64,000 bases of DNA from Trichomonas vaginalis G3 (GCF_026262505.1 NC_067208.1:19229962-19293961), one strand, 5' to 3'; positions 38,945 through 50,029 are shown, counted from the first letter of the stretch. Program-made: numbers and translations. Notes: generated by a model from the letters alone, not told the origin.

Positions 38945-40915
38945 TTAATCTTCGTCTACCCTTGAAAGATACATAGACGCCAGTATTGCATAATTTGTTC
39001 TGTATACTGGCTTATTATATGAGAAACAATTGAAGATTCCTTCATATGAAGTGTAGTTTAATGGTTTGTGATGACAGAACTTTGGAGATCTGTAGCAACA
39101 CATTACATATGAAATATTAATAATTGGATTGAGATTATTCTTAGTCATTGATAATCGCATGTCATGAAGTCCAAAATGAACAATTGTGACATTATTAGAT
39201 ACATTGAAGAATGCAAAACCTTCAAACTTTATATCATCATTTGTTGTAATGTTTCTTATTGGGTAACAATTAGTAAACACTCCATAGTTGATTATGCTTT
39301 TCTGACTGATATTAACATAAGTCAACTCAGTACAATCTTCGAAAGCATTATGATCGACAAATGTATTGTTTGGGATAAATGTCTCATTTATAATTGATGA
39401 CATGAAAGCCCCAACTCCTATACTCATTATTGTATAAGATAAATCAATCTTTTTGATATTGCTGGATGCAAAAGAATACTCTCTTATAATATAAGTGTTC
39501 TTCGGAATAACTAATTCATCTGAGAATGCATCTGTGAATGACCAATTTCCAACGTTAACTAAAGAAGTTGGAAGAGTAATATTACTTGTGTTAACTCCTC
39601 GGAATGAATGCTGATCAATTGATATGGTTCCGTTTGGAATTGAGATGTTTACCAGTTTAAGGAACGCAAAACAATACTGTCCAATCAATGCACTATTTAA
39701 TGTTTCTGGGAAAATAAGAGACTTGATAGGAGCGTTATAGAATGAGTAGCTTCCAATAACTTGAACAGATGATGGGATGTTGATTTTTGTGATGCTACTA
39801 TTGTAAAAGGCGTAATCAGATATTGTTGTTAATCCTTCCTTCAAAGCAAGGCTCTTTAATGAACAATTCTGAAATGCATTGCTCCCAATTGTTTGAAGTG
39901 AAGATGGAAGATCCATGTAAGAAATTATGCTATTGCAGAATGCATGATCATCAAGATTTGTTAAACCCTCGGGAATTGTGATGTTTGGAATTGATGTATT
40001 CTGAAATGCATATGAATTAATATTTCTAATTGAATGAGGAAATGTTATTTTTGAAATGTTACTAGAATGTAATGCATATGAATATAATGTTGTAAAGTTT
40101 TCTTTAAGATTTAAATAAGAGAGGGATGTATTATAAAATGCATATTCATTAATATATACAAGACCTGCTGGCATTTCTGCATTTTTCAGAGAAGAATTAT
40201 AAAATGCATAGCTTTCGATGTACATCAATCCACTTGGAAGATTTATTGTTTCGAGCAATGAATTTTGGAAAATTGCATATGAAATTGTTTGTACCTTTGA
40301 TGGTATTGTAATTGTTTTGAATGTCGTATATTGGAAACAGTATTGTCCAATTGATTCAAGTGTTTCCGGGAGTTCGATGCTTTCTAATACAGATGCGTTA
40401 TAAAATGTATAGCTATCGATACTTGTGATAGAATTTGAAAGCTGAATTTGACGAAACATGCTATTTGCGAAGGTATATGTATAAATATATGTTACTAAAT
40501 TAGGAATTGTAATCGAAGGAATATTGCTACAATCAAAGCAATATGATCCAATATAGTTAACAGAATCTGATATATCTACTAAGAGGCACGATGCATTATA
40601 AAAGCAATAAGAGTTGATTGATGTTAATGTTGATGGAAGATATATATTTTTAATGCATGTATCACGAAATGCACTTGAAGATAGAGTTGAAAGACCTTCT
40701 GGAACTCTAATTTCATCAAATGAACATCCAGCAAATGCATATTGGCCAATGGATCTTACACTATCTGGAATAATAAAACCATCAAAGCTAGTGTATGCGT
40801 ATTCATAGTCATATATACTGTACCTGTCACTGGGTAGTGTGATATGAGGCATGGGAGTCCATGAAAACGCACAATTTCCAACACTCATGCTTGATGTCAT
40901 GTTAAATGATATCAA
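38945..40915 (-). CDS. BspA-like leucine-rich repeat protein, 5' end probably missing
   Basis: The frame encodes over 25 tandem 23-residue LRRs of the BspA/TpLRR type, such as LPSTLTSINSYCFYNAS and IPEGLTNLDDHAFCNSI. These are typical of trichomonad surface or secreted proteins implicated in host and bacterial contact. The upstream limit 40915 is a TTG; the first ATG is at 40898-40900. LRR sequence (YVGDYAFFNSSLISFN) continues upstream of both, to a stop near 40960, with no signal peptide. The frame therefore begins in the middle of a repeat. There is no C-terminal membrane segment; the end has a Cys-containing cap (MCCYRSPKFCHH). The adjacent plus-strand LRR gene starts at the same junction. 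Confidence 0.75.
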   Translation of the reverse strand: MISFNMTSSMSVGNCAFSWTPMPHITLPSDRYSIYDYEYAYTSFDGFIIPDSVRSIGQYAFAGCSFDEIRVPEGLSTLSSSAFRDTCIKNIYLPSTLTSINSYCFYNASCLLVDISDSVNYIGSYCFDCSNIPSITIPNLVTYIYTYTFANSMFRQIQLSNSITSIDSYTFYNASVLESIELPETLESIGQYCFQYTTFKTITIPSKVQTISYAIFQNSLLETINLPSGLMYIESYAFYNSSLKNAEMPAGLVYINEYAFYNTSLSYLNLKENFTTLYSYALHSSNISKITFPHSIRNINSYAFQNTSIPNITIPEGLTNLDDHAFCNSIISYMDLPSSLQTIGSNAFQNCSLKSLALKEGLTTISDYAFYNSSITKINIPSSVQVIGSYSFYNAPIKSLIFPETLNSALIGQYCFAFLKLVNISIPNGTISIDQHSFRGVNTSNITLPTSLVNVGNWSFTDAFSDELVIPKNTYIIREYSFASSNIKKIDLSYTIMSIGVGAFMSSIINETFIPNNTFVDHNAFEDCTELTYVNISQKSIINYGVFTNCYPIRNITTNDDIKFEGFAFFNVSNNVTIVHFGLHDMRLSMTKNNLNPIINISYVMCCYRSPKFCHHKPLNYTSYEGIFNCFSYNKPVYRTNYAILASMYLSRVDED

Positions 40916-40947
40916 TGACGAGTTAAAGAAGGCATAATCCCCTACGT

Positions 40948-41697
40948 ATGCATATAATTAATCTATCTGATCAGATTAATTATATTGAATCTTATGCATT
41001 TGGTTATTGTCCTATTAAATCGATTATTCTCCCGAAATACTTATCATCAATAAGTGACTATGCTTTTTATAAAACAAAGCTTGAATCAATAAATCTGAGT
41101 GCAAGTACATCAATTGGGGAGTATGTATGGGGTTACACACCGATGAAACGCTATGAAATTCCATATGGGCGAACTTCAATCTATGAGAATGAACTTTCTT
41201 CAATGACATTAGATATTTTGATTATTCCGCCAACAATTAATTATATTGACTCATATGCATTCAGCCAACTAACAACGCCAAATGTAACCATTCCCAATGG
41301 AACTCATGTAATATATTACAATACTTTTTCACATGCTAATATTCCTCAAATTGTTCTACCAGACAGTTTGCAAACTATTTATTATGATGCATTCTATTAT
41401 TGCAATACGACACAAATAGTAATTCCTCCAAATGTTAATTATATTTATTATGAGGCATTTGAATATTGTTATTTCACTTATGTCAATATTTCTGAGGGAA
41501 TTACCACGATAAATTATCAAACATTTCAGTGGAGTTTTTTAAAGAGAGTTTCACTCCCTTCAACACTTCAATCTATTGGTAGTCAAGCATTTTATTCCAC
41601 TCCTTTGGAAAGCATTGATTTTCCAAACAATTTGTCAATCATTGAATCAGATGCATTTTCAAACACATCTTTAACAACAATTTCATTCCCTATGTGA
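40948..41697 (+). pseudogene. BspA-like LRR protein, first part
   Basis: An ATG at 40948 opens a 249-residue run of BspA-type LRRs (IINLSDQINYIESYAF, ILPKYLSSISDYAF, VLPDSLQTIYYDAF). It begins in mid-repeat without a signal peptide, directly at the head-to-head junction with the minus-strand LRR gene. It ends at a TGA (41695-41697) just where a repeat should continue. The next frame resumes the same kind of protein about 10 bp later, so a single frameshift near 41690-41700 splits one gene. A sequencing error is possible. Confidence 0.65.
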
Positions 41698-41707
41698 AGA
41701 AGTATTT

Positions 41708-42796
41708 GTGAATTGCAACATAAGTATTATTTATATAACTTCTAATTTCACAACGCTTAATCGCTCTTTTTCAAATTGCAGATGTAAAAATATGTTCATT
41801 CCGAATAATTCAATATCGGAAATTGAACCATTCGAATTATCAGGAACTCTTATCAAAGAAATAACTATCCCTGAAGGTGTAACAACCATAGATAGCAGTG
41901 CATTTTCAGGTAGTATTATGGAAAAAATTACTTTCCCATCAACTTTATATTCTGTTGGTAGCTATGCATTTGAAGGAATTCCATGCACAAGTATAAAGTT
42001 CAGCCATGTAAACACCCTTTATGATTCATGTTTTATTGGAAGTAATATCAAATATATTGAACTTCCTCCTTCAATATCCACGATTGGATCCAATTGTTTT
42101 TATAATATATCTTTAGAAACATTAATTCTTCCACTCACTTCTAATTATTTGTATATTGATTCATTTGCTTTTGCATTTCTTACTTTCACAAACTTTACCA
42201 TCCCAGATAATACTTATCATATATCAGAGCAGGTATTTAGAGGGTGTGTTATTGAAGAAATGATTATTCCTGGTTCATTGAGCTATTTTGGAAATTGGAC
42301 ATTTACAGACTGTCTAATTGATGAATGTATTATGAAATCAGGAATTACGAACCTGCAAGAATATAGCCTTGCAATGTCTGACATAATAAAGCTTGAAATA
42401 CCTTCTTCCTTAACCAAGATCGACCAATTCGCTTTTATGTCCTGTGCCGTTGAAGAGATTGTGATACCTAATTATTGTAATGTCTCCAATAATGCGTTTG
42501 AGGATTGTTACAATCTAAAAAGAGTGACAATTGGAGAGGGATGTATAATAGGAGCAAATGCATTCTATAAATGCTATTCTCTCATTGAATTAGTTGCTTA
42601 TGACTCAATCAGTTTTACAAATAATGCATTTGGTTCAATATCGAAATCAATTGCAATTAAATATCTTGGAACTTCAGATTCATCAATTTCCTCAACAATT
42701 AGCAACTTCAAACAGATTGCTTCTATTGTAAATGTAACATGTAATTATCCAAGTTCAACATTTTGCGGAATGTCTGTTAATAAATTGCCATGTTAA
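41708..42796 (+). pseudogene. BspA-like LRR protein, second part after a frameshift
   Basis: This 362-codon frame has no ATG at its start (it opens with GTG) but continues the LRR array: ITIPEGVTTIDSSAF, ELPPSISTIGSNCF, EIPSSLTKIDQFAF. The C-terminal cap (VNVTCNYPSSTFCG) is a counterpart of the cap of the minus-strand gene (SYVMCCYRSPKFC), so the two are paralogues. No membrane anchor is seen. It is best read as the 3' half of the gene beginning at 40948. Confidence 0.7.
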
Positions 42797-43096
42797 TTGA
42801 TATGTAAACAATTATGAGAATCCTAATAAACGGTTATACTTTACATAATCATTTTTATTTTATTTTGAACTCAAATACAAAAAAAAATATAATTATTTGA
42901 AATTTAATCCGTCTTCATTATGAAAATCTTTCAATTTTTTGAATTAATGCGGAATAAAAATTAAATGATTCATTTTTCCTATATTGAACCATAATTTTGA
43001 ATAATAACAATCGTAAAATTATATGAAGAGTCATAATATCCCTAATTTAAAATTTTTTGTCTAAAATCTTGTAAAATTTTTTTCAGAGGTCACAGG
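42797..43096. other. Short non-coding gap
   Basis: About 300 bp of AT-rich DNA between the BspA-like gene and the importin gene. No element was recognised. Confidence 0.5.
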
Positions 43097-46000
43097 ATGG
43101 AAGAAGTCACCGGAAAGCTTGTAGAAGCTTTTGTAGCATTTCATGAGATGAATACCAATCCTGCAGCTGTAACACAAGAAAAAATTAACGAAATTTCTAC
43201 TACGATTGACAATTGTGCAAAAGATTACTTTTCAATATACGCATTCATTCATATAATCAAGTCCCATCCAGATACTATGATTCGATATTACGCTGTGACC
43301 AATTTTGGTCTTGCATTTAAGTATAATTGGATAAATAATGATAAACAAACTGAAATTTTAACTCTTTTATTCAATATTTTAGCAACAGAAGAGAATGCAA
43401 GAATCAGAGAAGGTATTGTTGCTAGAATTTCCAAGTTAACATCAGAATTTTTAGGAGAACTTTGCATTCAATTTGCTCGCGATGCTATGAATTCTCAATC
43501 ACCAATTCACTTACTCTCTGCAGTCAATCTTATTGCTTCAACTGCTAAATTATACTCGAAAGAAGACCCAATTCCAGAATTTTTAAGAAATCTTGCCAAA
43601 CTCTCAATCTCCTTAGGAGACACAGAACTTACACTTGCATCATACGATATGATCTATAAATACTACATTGAATCTCAAGCCGACAACAATGATGACATTC
43701 AAGAAATTTTCCAAAGTTCTGTCCAACTCTTACCACAATATTTCGAAAACAAGCAGTTATTCAGCCAGTTATGTAGGATTATTTCCAATCCTCTTGACTT
43801 AGGAGCTGATTTCACTCCATTAGAAAACGTCACTGAAATAATATTGGATCTTTTCAACAGAGAAGCAGATCCAGCAATTTTATCTGATTGTGTTCAAGTT
43901 ATTGATGCTCTTATGTCTGGTTACCCTGAATTTATGTCGCAACAAGAATTTATTCTCCCTCTCTACAACAGATACGTCGAGGTTGCATCGGCAAACTTCA
44001 TAGAAGGTGCACAATTAGTCGATCAGCAGCTTGTTGACATCTTCCAGTACTTAGTTTCCAGTTTATCCCTGAATAGTGACTTTCTTGAGCATGTTTGGTC
44101 ATCAAAGGACGCTTTGATGGAGTCAGAAGCAGGCCAGGTCATCTGCTTCCTCACAACAGAGTACGCAATGCCAAATGGCCATGATTTTTACGAAAATATT
44201 CTCGACGAACTAGTAGATTTCATCGACCAAGGCCTCCACTCAGAATTTCCGGCGGTTTTCGATACAACTGTTGCATGCTTAAATGTATTTATTGACCAAT
44301 TTGAGGCAAATCTTGAAGATTACGCCTCATTACTGGAAGAGAGCCTCTTAGACCTGATAGAGCAGCACCAGAACTTTGATTCAATAACAATTCTGGACTG
44401 CATCTTCAGAACTGTCAAAGATTCAGATAATATTTTCGAAAGAGCGCTAAATCTCTTTGTTGCTCTTGTTGAAACAGTTCCCAAAGACCTTAGATATATC
44501 TGCATCCGTGCAATAGCCGATTTGTCCAAGTCCAGCCAGTCATTAATTGAACAATACGCAGAACAAGTCTTTAACATCGTCAACATGATCATCCAAGCTG
44601 ACGAAGACTCAGAACTCAATGAACTCAAGCCAGAAGCTGTTTCTGTCCTGGGAATTCTCATTTCCAGAGTTCCACAATTATTTGCCTCTAATTTAGAAGA
44701 GATTTCCTCATTTGTCATTGAGTCCTGGCAGTCTGAGACAGATTCAACCCTTGTTATTGACAGCCTGAACACATTTGGCTACATGATCAACACGTATCAA
44801 GAGCAAATCATCTCCATCATCCCAGATGCGCTCCAAATCATCTCCCAGCTCTCCAAGCAGGACAAAACCAAAGACCTTGTCGACCTTACAGCCGCCCTTG
44901 CAGAACAGGCCATGGTTACCGACCAAGAAGGCGAGGACACAAACGAAAACAACATTTTTGCCAACGAAGACGAGTACAAGATTGCCGGAGCTTCATGTCT
45001 CTTGTACGGAAACATCCTCATGACTTACTCCGACCTGCTCCAGCAGTACATCGAAGACTTCCTTGGTACTGTCTCCATTTTGACTGACTCTGTCTTAGAC
45101 TTCTCCATCTCCTACGCAATGCGCGGTCTTTCCTACGTAATCGAGGCGATGGGCTCTGTCGGCTTCTTCGATCCGGAAGTGATCAAGAAGATCATGGTCA
45201 ACGCGCACTCCGCGGCTGAGTCGAACAACTCCGACAACGTCGCCTGCGCCATCGAAGTATACGCTGTCTGTGTCTGCGTCTTCGGACTGGAGCACCTCGG
45301 GGAGGAGTTCGGACAGATTATCGACATCCTCGACAGCGTCGTCAGACTGAACCACGCTTGTTACGACGGCAACCTGGAGATACCAGAGGGATTCTTCGGG
45401 CCAGTCAGGCAGTTGTTCAGGGAGATCTTCGCTGTTTTCGACGGAAAGGAGCTGCCGGAAGAAGTTACGAAGATGATTGACGAAGCGATCATTCCTCTGC
45501 TGGACAAGAGCTCAGAGCAGGCTGCATTTTCACTCGGAGTGTTGAGCAGATTCGTCGAATCACAGAATGTTTCAGACGAATTCGCAACAAATGTCTTGGA
45601 AAGAGCATTGAACACTCAGCTGAAATTCGCGATTTACGAAGGTTTCTATTTCATTAAATGTCTGGCAATAAAGAAACCAGAAATAATACAGAACCATGCA
45701 GACTACATCAAACAGCTGTTCCACACAAAACTCACGCAGAAAGGCAAGTCTGCATCCGCTTACATGATGATGAAAGATAACTTGGTCACGTGCTTCGGAC
45801 AGATTGTAATGAACATCCCGAATGTCTACAGCGATGATGAGTTGCCGCTGTACTTCGACAGGATTCTGGATCTGATGCCAGCAAACGAGGACCACCGTGA
45901 GGATGCCTCAATGCTGGAGTTCTTCTTCTGGATCGCTCAGAGGTACAACGTTCCAGAAAAACTAGCAGCAGTATTAATCAGATTCTTCGCGATGCCAAAA

Positions 46001-46162
46001 GAGATTTTGGTGAGCACTGGAATAGGAGAGGAACAGATCGGAACTATCAAGTTGGCATTGAATAAACTGCTTCAGCAGATTCCAAATTATGAACAGTTTA
46101 TTATGAATGTTTGCAAGAATGATGAAATCAAAATTGCTCATGTTAGTCAGATGCTTAACTAA
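43097..46162 (+). CDS. Importin-beta / karyopherin-like HEAT-repeat protein
   Basis: The 1021-residue protein is almost wholly alpha-helical and built of HEAT-like repeats, with the size and acidic character of importin-beta superfamily carriers. The N-terminal part (DTMIRYYAVTNFGLAFKYNW, then REGIVARISKL) follows the pattern of the Ran-binding N-terminal repeats of Kap123/IPO4/IPO5-type importins. Such carriers bring ribosomal proteins, histones and other cargo into the nucleus and release them on Ran-GTP. Subfamily assignment is uncertain. The ATG at 43097 is the first in frame. The stretch 45060-45430 is strikingly GC-rich with a C/G-ending codon bias, unlike both ends of the gene. Confidence 0.75.
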   Translation: MEEVTGKLVEAFVAFHEMNTNPAAVTQEKINEISTTIDNCAKDYFSIYAFIHIIKSHPDTMIRYYAVTNFGLAFKYNWINNDKQTEILTLLFNILATEENARIREGIVARISKLTSEFLGELCIQFARDAMNSQSPIHLLSAVNLIASTAKLYSKEDPIPEFLRNLAKLSISLGDTELTLASYDMIYKYYIESQADNNDDIQEIFQSSVQLLPQYFENKQLFSQLCRIISNPLDLGADFTPLENVTEIILDLFNREADPAILSDCVQVIDALMSGYPEFMSQQEFILPLYNRYVEVASANFIEGAQLVDQQLVDIFQYLVSSLSLNSDFLEHVWSSKDALMESEAGQVICFLTTEYAMPNGHDFYENILDELVDFIDQGLHSEFPAVFDTTVACLNVFIDQFEANLEDYASLLEESLLDLIEQHQNFDSITILDCIFRTVKDSDNIFERALNLFVALVETVPKDLRYICIRAIADLSKSSQSLIEQYAEQVFNIVNMIIQADEDSELNELKPEAVSVLGILISRVPQLFASNLEEISSFVIESWQSETDSTLVIDSLNTFGYMINTYQEQIISIIPDALQIISQLSKQDKTKDLVDLTAALAEQAMVTDQEGEDTNENNIFANEDEYKIAGASCLLYGNILMTYSDLLQQYIEDFLGTVSILTDSVLDFSISYAMRGLSYVIEAMGSVGFFDPEVIKKIMVNAHSAAESNNSDNVACAIEVYAVCVCVFGLEHLGEEFGQIIDILDSVVRLNHACYDGNLEIPEGFFGPVRQLFREIFAVFDGKELPEEVTKMIDEAIIPLLDKSSEQAAFSLGVLSRFVESQNVSDEFATNVLERALNTQLKFAIYEGFYFIKCLAIKKPEIIQNHADYIKQLFHTKLTQKGKSASAYMMMKDNLVTCFGQIVMNIPNVYSDDELPLYFDRILDLMPANEDHREDASMLEFFFWIAQRYNVPEKLAAVLIRFFAMPKEILVSTGIGEEQIGTIKLALNKLLQQIPNYEQFIMNVCKNDEIKIAHVSQMLN

Positions 46163-46750
46163 TTCAATAAATAAATTAGAGTTTTTCTTTTATATCACTT
46201 AATTTCCCCTTTTTTAACAGGGATATATTTGTTTTTATTATTATATGCGTTAATCCATTTCAGAACAAATCCTTATAGGATTATTCATCCAATGCTTTTA
46301 AACTGCTTCATAATTTGAGAGTTATATAACTCAAAAAACGCAAAATTTCTGTATGTTAAATTTCCATATAAATAAATTACATTACAGTTTAGCATAGCAA
46401 AACAATCAGAAGATGCAAGAATAATTTAAAAGAATGTACGAAATTTTTTATTTATTAAAATTGAATATATTTCAATTTTTGAGAAGTCTAAATGAAATCT
46501 TATATTTTAATACGTTAAATAAATTTTATTAATCTGATTAGTATTAAAATTTTTATTTGAATCCATTTGAAGTTTTGAAAAGTATGATCGTAAATTGAAT
46601 TGATATTCAAAAGCCAAAAAATCTAAATGAATTTAGTCGGATTCATTGTTTTTTTTTCATTTCATAGTATTATTAACAACAATAATGTGTTTAATTTTAC
46701 GATCATCATATTTATTTTTGCGAAGGTTTTAATGTACCTTATAACAAAAA
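46163..46750. other. Non-coding gap
   Basis: About 590 bp, AT-rich, no repeats or RNA genes recognised. An ATG at 46732 opens only a 20-codon frame and is out of frame with the following glycine-rich sequence. Confidence 0.5.
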
Positions 46751-47776
46751 TTGACCTCAATATCATCTATTGTCACTTCATTAACTTACAATAAGCTCAG
46801 AACTGTATATGAATATCCATGTGGAAGCGAACTCCATAATTGTGCCCCAATTGAAGTTGAATTACCTTGTGGAACCTATTTCTTCGAATTGTGGGGAGCC
46901 AGTGGAGGTAACACAACTTATGGATATGGAGGATACGGATCATATACAGCTGGTTTAATTGTTTTAAAAAATCGCCGAAAAATTTATCTTAATATTGGAG
47001 CTCATGGTTCAAGTGCCGATAGTTCACATCCATACAATGGTGGTGGAAGAGGTGGTAGTGTATTATATTCCACAAGTAGAGGTGGATGCACTGATATTAG
47101 ATTAAAAAGTGGCTCCGATTTTGAATCATTAAAGTCAAGAATTATTGTGAGCTCTGGTGGTGGCGGGGCTACTACATATAGAGATGCTTCTGGTAATGGA
47201 GGAAGTGGTGGTGTATATACAGGATATCCTGGTGGCTATGCTGATAACACTCCTTCACTTTCATATACTGTAATTGCTAATACAGGCGGAACTATAGACC
47301 AAGGAGGAACTGCTAGTAAAGGAACGCATTCTGACTATTCAAAAACTACTGGCAATAATGGCGCATTTGGATACGGTGGAGATGTGAGAAATAATGGGAT
47401 AGCTGGTGGAGGTGGTTGTGGCTATTTTGGAGGAGGATCTGGAGATGATGGCAATGATGTTGTGTCAGCCGGGGCCGGAGGGTCTTCATACGTTTCAGGT
47501 TACCAAGGATTTAAAGCTATTGATCCATCGTCTACCTCAGAAACCAATTACAAAATGCTGAGTGATTCATATCACTCGAGCGGATTTTTCTTTACGAATG
47601 TAGTTGTGGCAGACTATTCAACCTCTTTCCCATCACCTTCTCAATCAACAGAAAAGGGACATGTTGGAAATGGTGCAATTGCAATTACGGTTCTTAATCC
47701 AAATTATGCGACATGCGAAATTGCAATACCAATTCCAATCACTTATATATTACTAGGTTTTGCCGTTTCCTTATAG
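46751..47776 (+). pseudogene. ALK/LTK-type glycine-rich domain protein lacking a start codon
   Basis: The frame encodes the glycine-rich fold seen in ALK/LTK receptors and in a large trichomonad family: FELWGASGG, GGYGSYTAGLIVLKNRRK, GGGRGGS, CTDIRL, RIIVSSGGGGA, GGGGCGYFGGGSG, AGAGGSSYVSGYQG. It ends with a hydrophobic segment (AIPIPITYILLGFAVSL) that looks like a membrane anchor at the extreme C-terminus. The frame opens after a TAA at 46742 with a TTG and has no in-frame ATG until very late, so signal peptide and start are missing. Either the 5' end was lost or shifted, or a short intron or error hides it. Confidence 0.65.
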
Positions 47777-48793
47777 AAATTCTTTTTTGATTTATATTGT
47801 ATTTTGAAATTTAAAATAAAATGCGAGCGTTATTACCAATAAAAATTATATCCCTGGTTCTGGGATTCTAAATTTACGGTTATAGTTAACATTTTATACA
47901 TAAATCCAGAAATGTTAATGTTTTCGAGGGTAGCAGATAGCTCAGAGGAATTCCTAGGATAGTGCTAATATCATATTAACTTAGAAGTATCATTTAAGTA
48001 CTGTAATAATAGCTCTTATATCTTCTTTAATTGATTCATGCAGTAAAAATAAAATATTTGGTAATTTTCTTAAAAATGTCATCAACTTCAAATAAGTTCA
48101 ACAGCCATCACATTTGATTTCTACATAAATTCACAATAAAAATTTAAATTTAATAAAAATCAATTATTCTATGTTTTTAGAGAAAAAATACATTAATAAC
48201 ATATAATAAAATGTTTTTATAGATTTAAAGTTATGCGGATAAGATTTTTTGATTCGGAAATTCTTAATTTTAATATTCAAATTCCAAAAAAAAAATTGAT
48301 TCAAAAACTATTATTGGCATTTACTATGAAATATTCATGGTTTTCCTGATTTCAAATTTTTTTTGGAAAACTAAAAAGTGCTCAGAATTTCAACAAATGT
48401 CAAGGGTGATCATTATGACCAACTTTAACAGTCGAATTCAAAGTTTTTTATATATTGCAAATTAATTTTATAAAATTATTAATTCCTACACCCAAAAAAT
48501 GGATTCTTTCACATAAGAAACTTTCTAGACTGCAATCAACTTTCTTTTAGAAGAATCAGAATATTTCTACTTATACTACGATCTCTAGACTATCATCGCA
48601 CATATGATCTCATTAGTTTCTATCTTACATTATAAATCAGCTTAAATTTTAACTGTCTTTCTACTAATTTGTTAATTTTTTTTTTCAAAATCAATTTTAT
48701 AAGAATAAAATCTATTCTAACATAAGTAATTAGTTTTTCTGACACATAAATTTTTATTATTTTAATGAAGAGTAAATAAAAAATATAAATAAA
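47777..48793. other. Non-coding gap
   Basis: About 1 kb of AT-rich DNA between convergent features. I see no gene, RNA or clear repeat in it. Confidence 0.5.
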
Positions 48794-50029
48794 TTACTTT
48801 GTTTCATCATGTTCATCAGGAGAGCTATATTCCTGACCAAGAGAGAAGTTTTCAATACCTGTATATGTTGAGCTTGTTGGGAGGAACTCAGAATTTAACT
48901 GGAAGTCTGTAGAGTACAAATTAGTATAATCTGTTGATCCTGGCTCGATAAAAGCTTCTGGCTTAGACAATCTTGCGCTTACGAGATTCCAATCAACTCC
49001 TTCGAAGAATTTCGACTTTTTAATACCTGCTATAGTAATTCTTTTCTTTGGATCTTTTTCAAGGAGCTGCAGAATGAGCTCTGAGATTGGAGATCCTCGG
49101 AATCTGACGAATTTAATACTATTTTCTAAAATGTTCTTTTTGATCTTTTCGGGAGAATCTGCAAAAAATGGAGTTTCCTCGTAAAGAATTTCGTAAAGAA
49201 TGATTCCAAGAGACCACCAATCAACAGCTTTTCCATATGGCTGCCCTTGAATAATCTCAGGAGCAAGATATTCCAGTTCACGATGTGAACTGATATCTGT
49301 GCCATATCCACCAAGCTTAACATGACCATCTTTTGCTAGGAAGATGTTTGAACTCGTTAAGCCACGGTAAACAATGAAGTGGTTGTGAAGAAAATCTAAT
49401 GTCACAACTAACTCCGAGGCATAGAAACGGAGTACATCTTCAGGAATCATGGGAAGGCCAGATAAGAATGGAAGAAGCTCACTTGGAGGATATTCAAGTG
49501 ACAAGTAGTAATTATTTGCGTCTTGGAATGTATAGAGTAGATTTAATAAGAATTGATTCTGTGGGAGTGAGAAAATTAAATTCCTTTCAGGGATGTACGA
49601 CTCTACATGACTGAATTCGACAAGTTTCTTCTTGCCAATTTCGATAATGACATTAAGGGTGTCATTATATTCACAAAGCGTAATATCACCATATGGACTG
49701 CTCCCAAGTTTTGTAATTTTCCTAAATTGAGCGTAGTTATGATTTGATGTTGAAAAAATACAGCTGCGGAGGCAAAACACCCAGGAATATACCTCAACAG
49801 GTGATGCTTTGAGTTCATAATGCTTGAAATTTTCGTTTTCTATATAAAAGGTTGGCATTCCTTGACAATCTTGTAAAAATATATTTGTCTGCTCATTTAT
49901 TTCTATCTGTTGAATGATTTCTTCAAAACTCTCTGTCTTGCTTACTTTGAGAGTGCATCCCTCAAGCCAATAGTGAAGAGGAATCCAATTCCCCGATCCA
50001 TCGGAGCAGTGTAACAGGACACCCTTCAT
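48794..50029 (-). CDS. AGC-family (Akt-like) pseudokinase with N-terminal PH-like domain
   Basis: Residues 1-92 resemble a PH domain (WIPLHYWLEGCTLKV, then VEVYSWVFCLRSCI), and 101-344 an AGC kinase fold. Structural motifs persist: LEYLAPEIIQ, AVDWWSLGIILYEIL and LLEKDPKKRIT. The catalytic ones do not. The HRD/YRD aspartate is glycine (YRGLTSSN, residues 221-228), DFG is GYG (241-243), and the ATP-binding lysine position reads IIEIG near residue 130. The activation loop is shortened to about ten residues. It therefore cannot be a normal kinase; a membrane-recruited scaffold or allosteric partner is likely. The ATG at 50027-50029 is first in frame. Confidence 0.85.
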   Translation of the reverse strand: MKGVLLHCSDGSGNWIPLHYWLEGCTLKVSKTESFEEIIQQIEINEQTNIFLQDCQGMPTFYIENENFKHYELKASPVEVYSWVFCLRSCIFSTSNHNYAQFRKITKLGSSPYGDITLCEYNDTLNVIIEIGKKKLVEFSHVESYIPERNLIFSLPQNQFLLNLLYTFQDANNYYLSLEYPPSELLPFLSGLPMIPEDVLRFYASELVVTLDFLHNHFIVYRGLTSSNIFLAKDGHVKLGGYGTDISSHRELEYLAPEIIQGQPYGKAVDWWSLGIILYEILYEETPFFADSPEKIKKNILENSIKFVRFRGSPISELILQLLEKDPKKRITIAGIKKSKFFEGVDWNLVSARLSKPEAFIEPGSTDYTNLYSTDFQLNSEFLPTSSTYTGIENFSLGQEYSSPDEHDETK

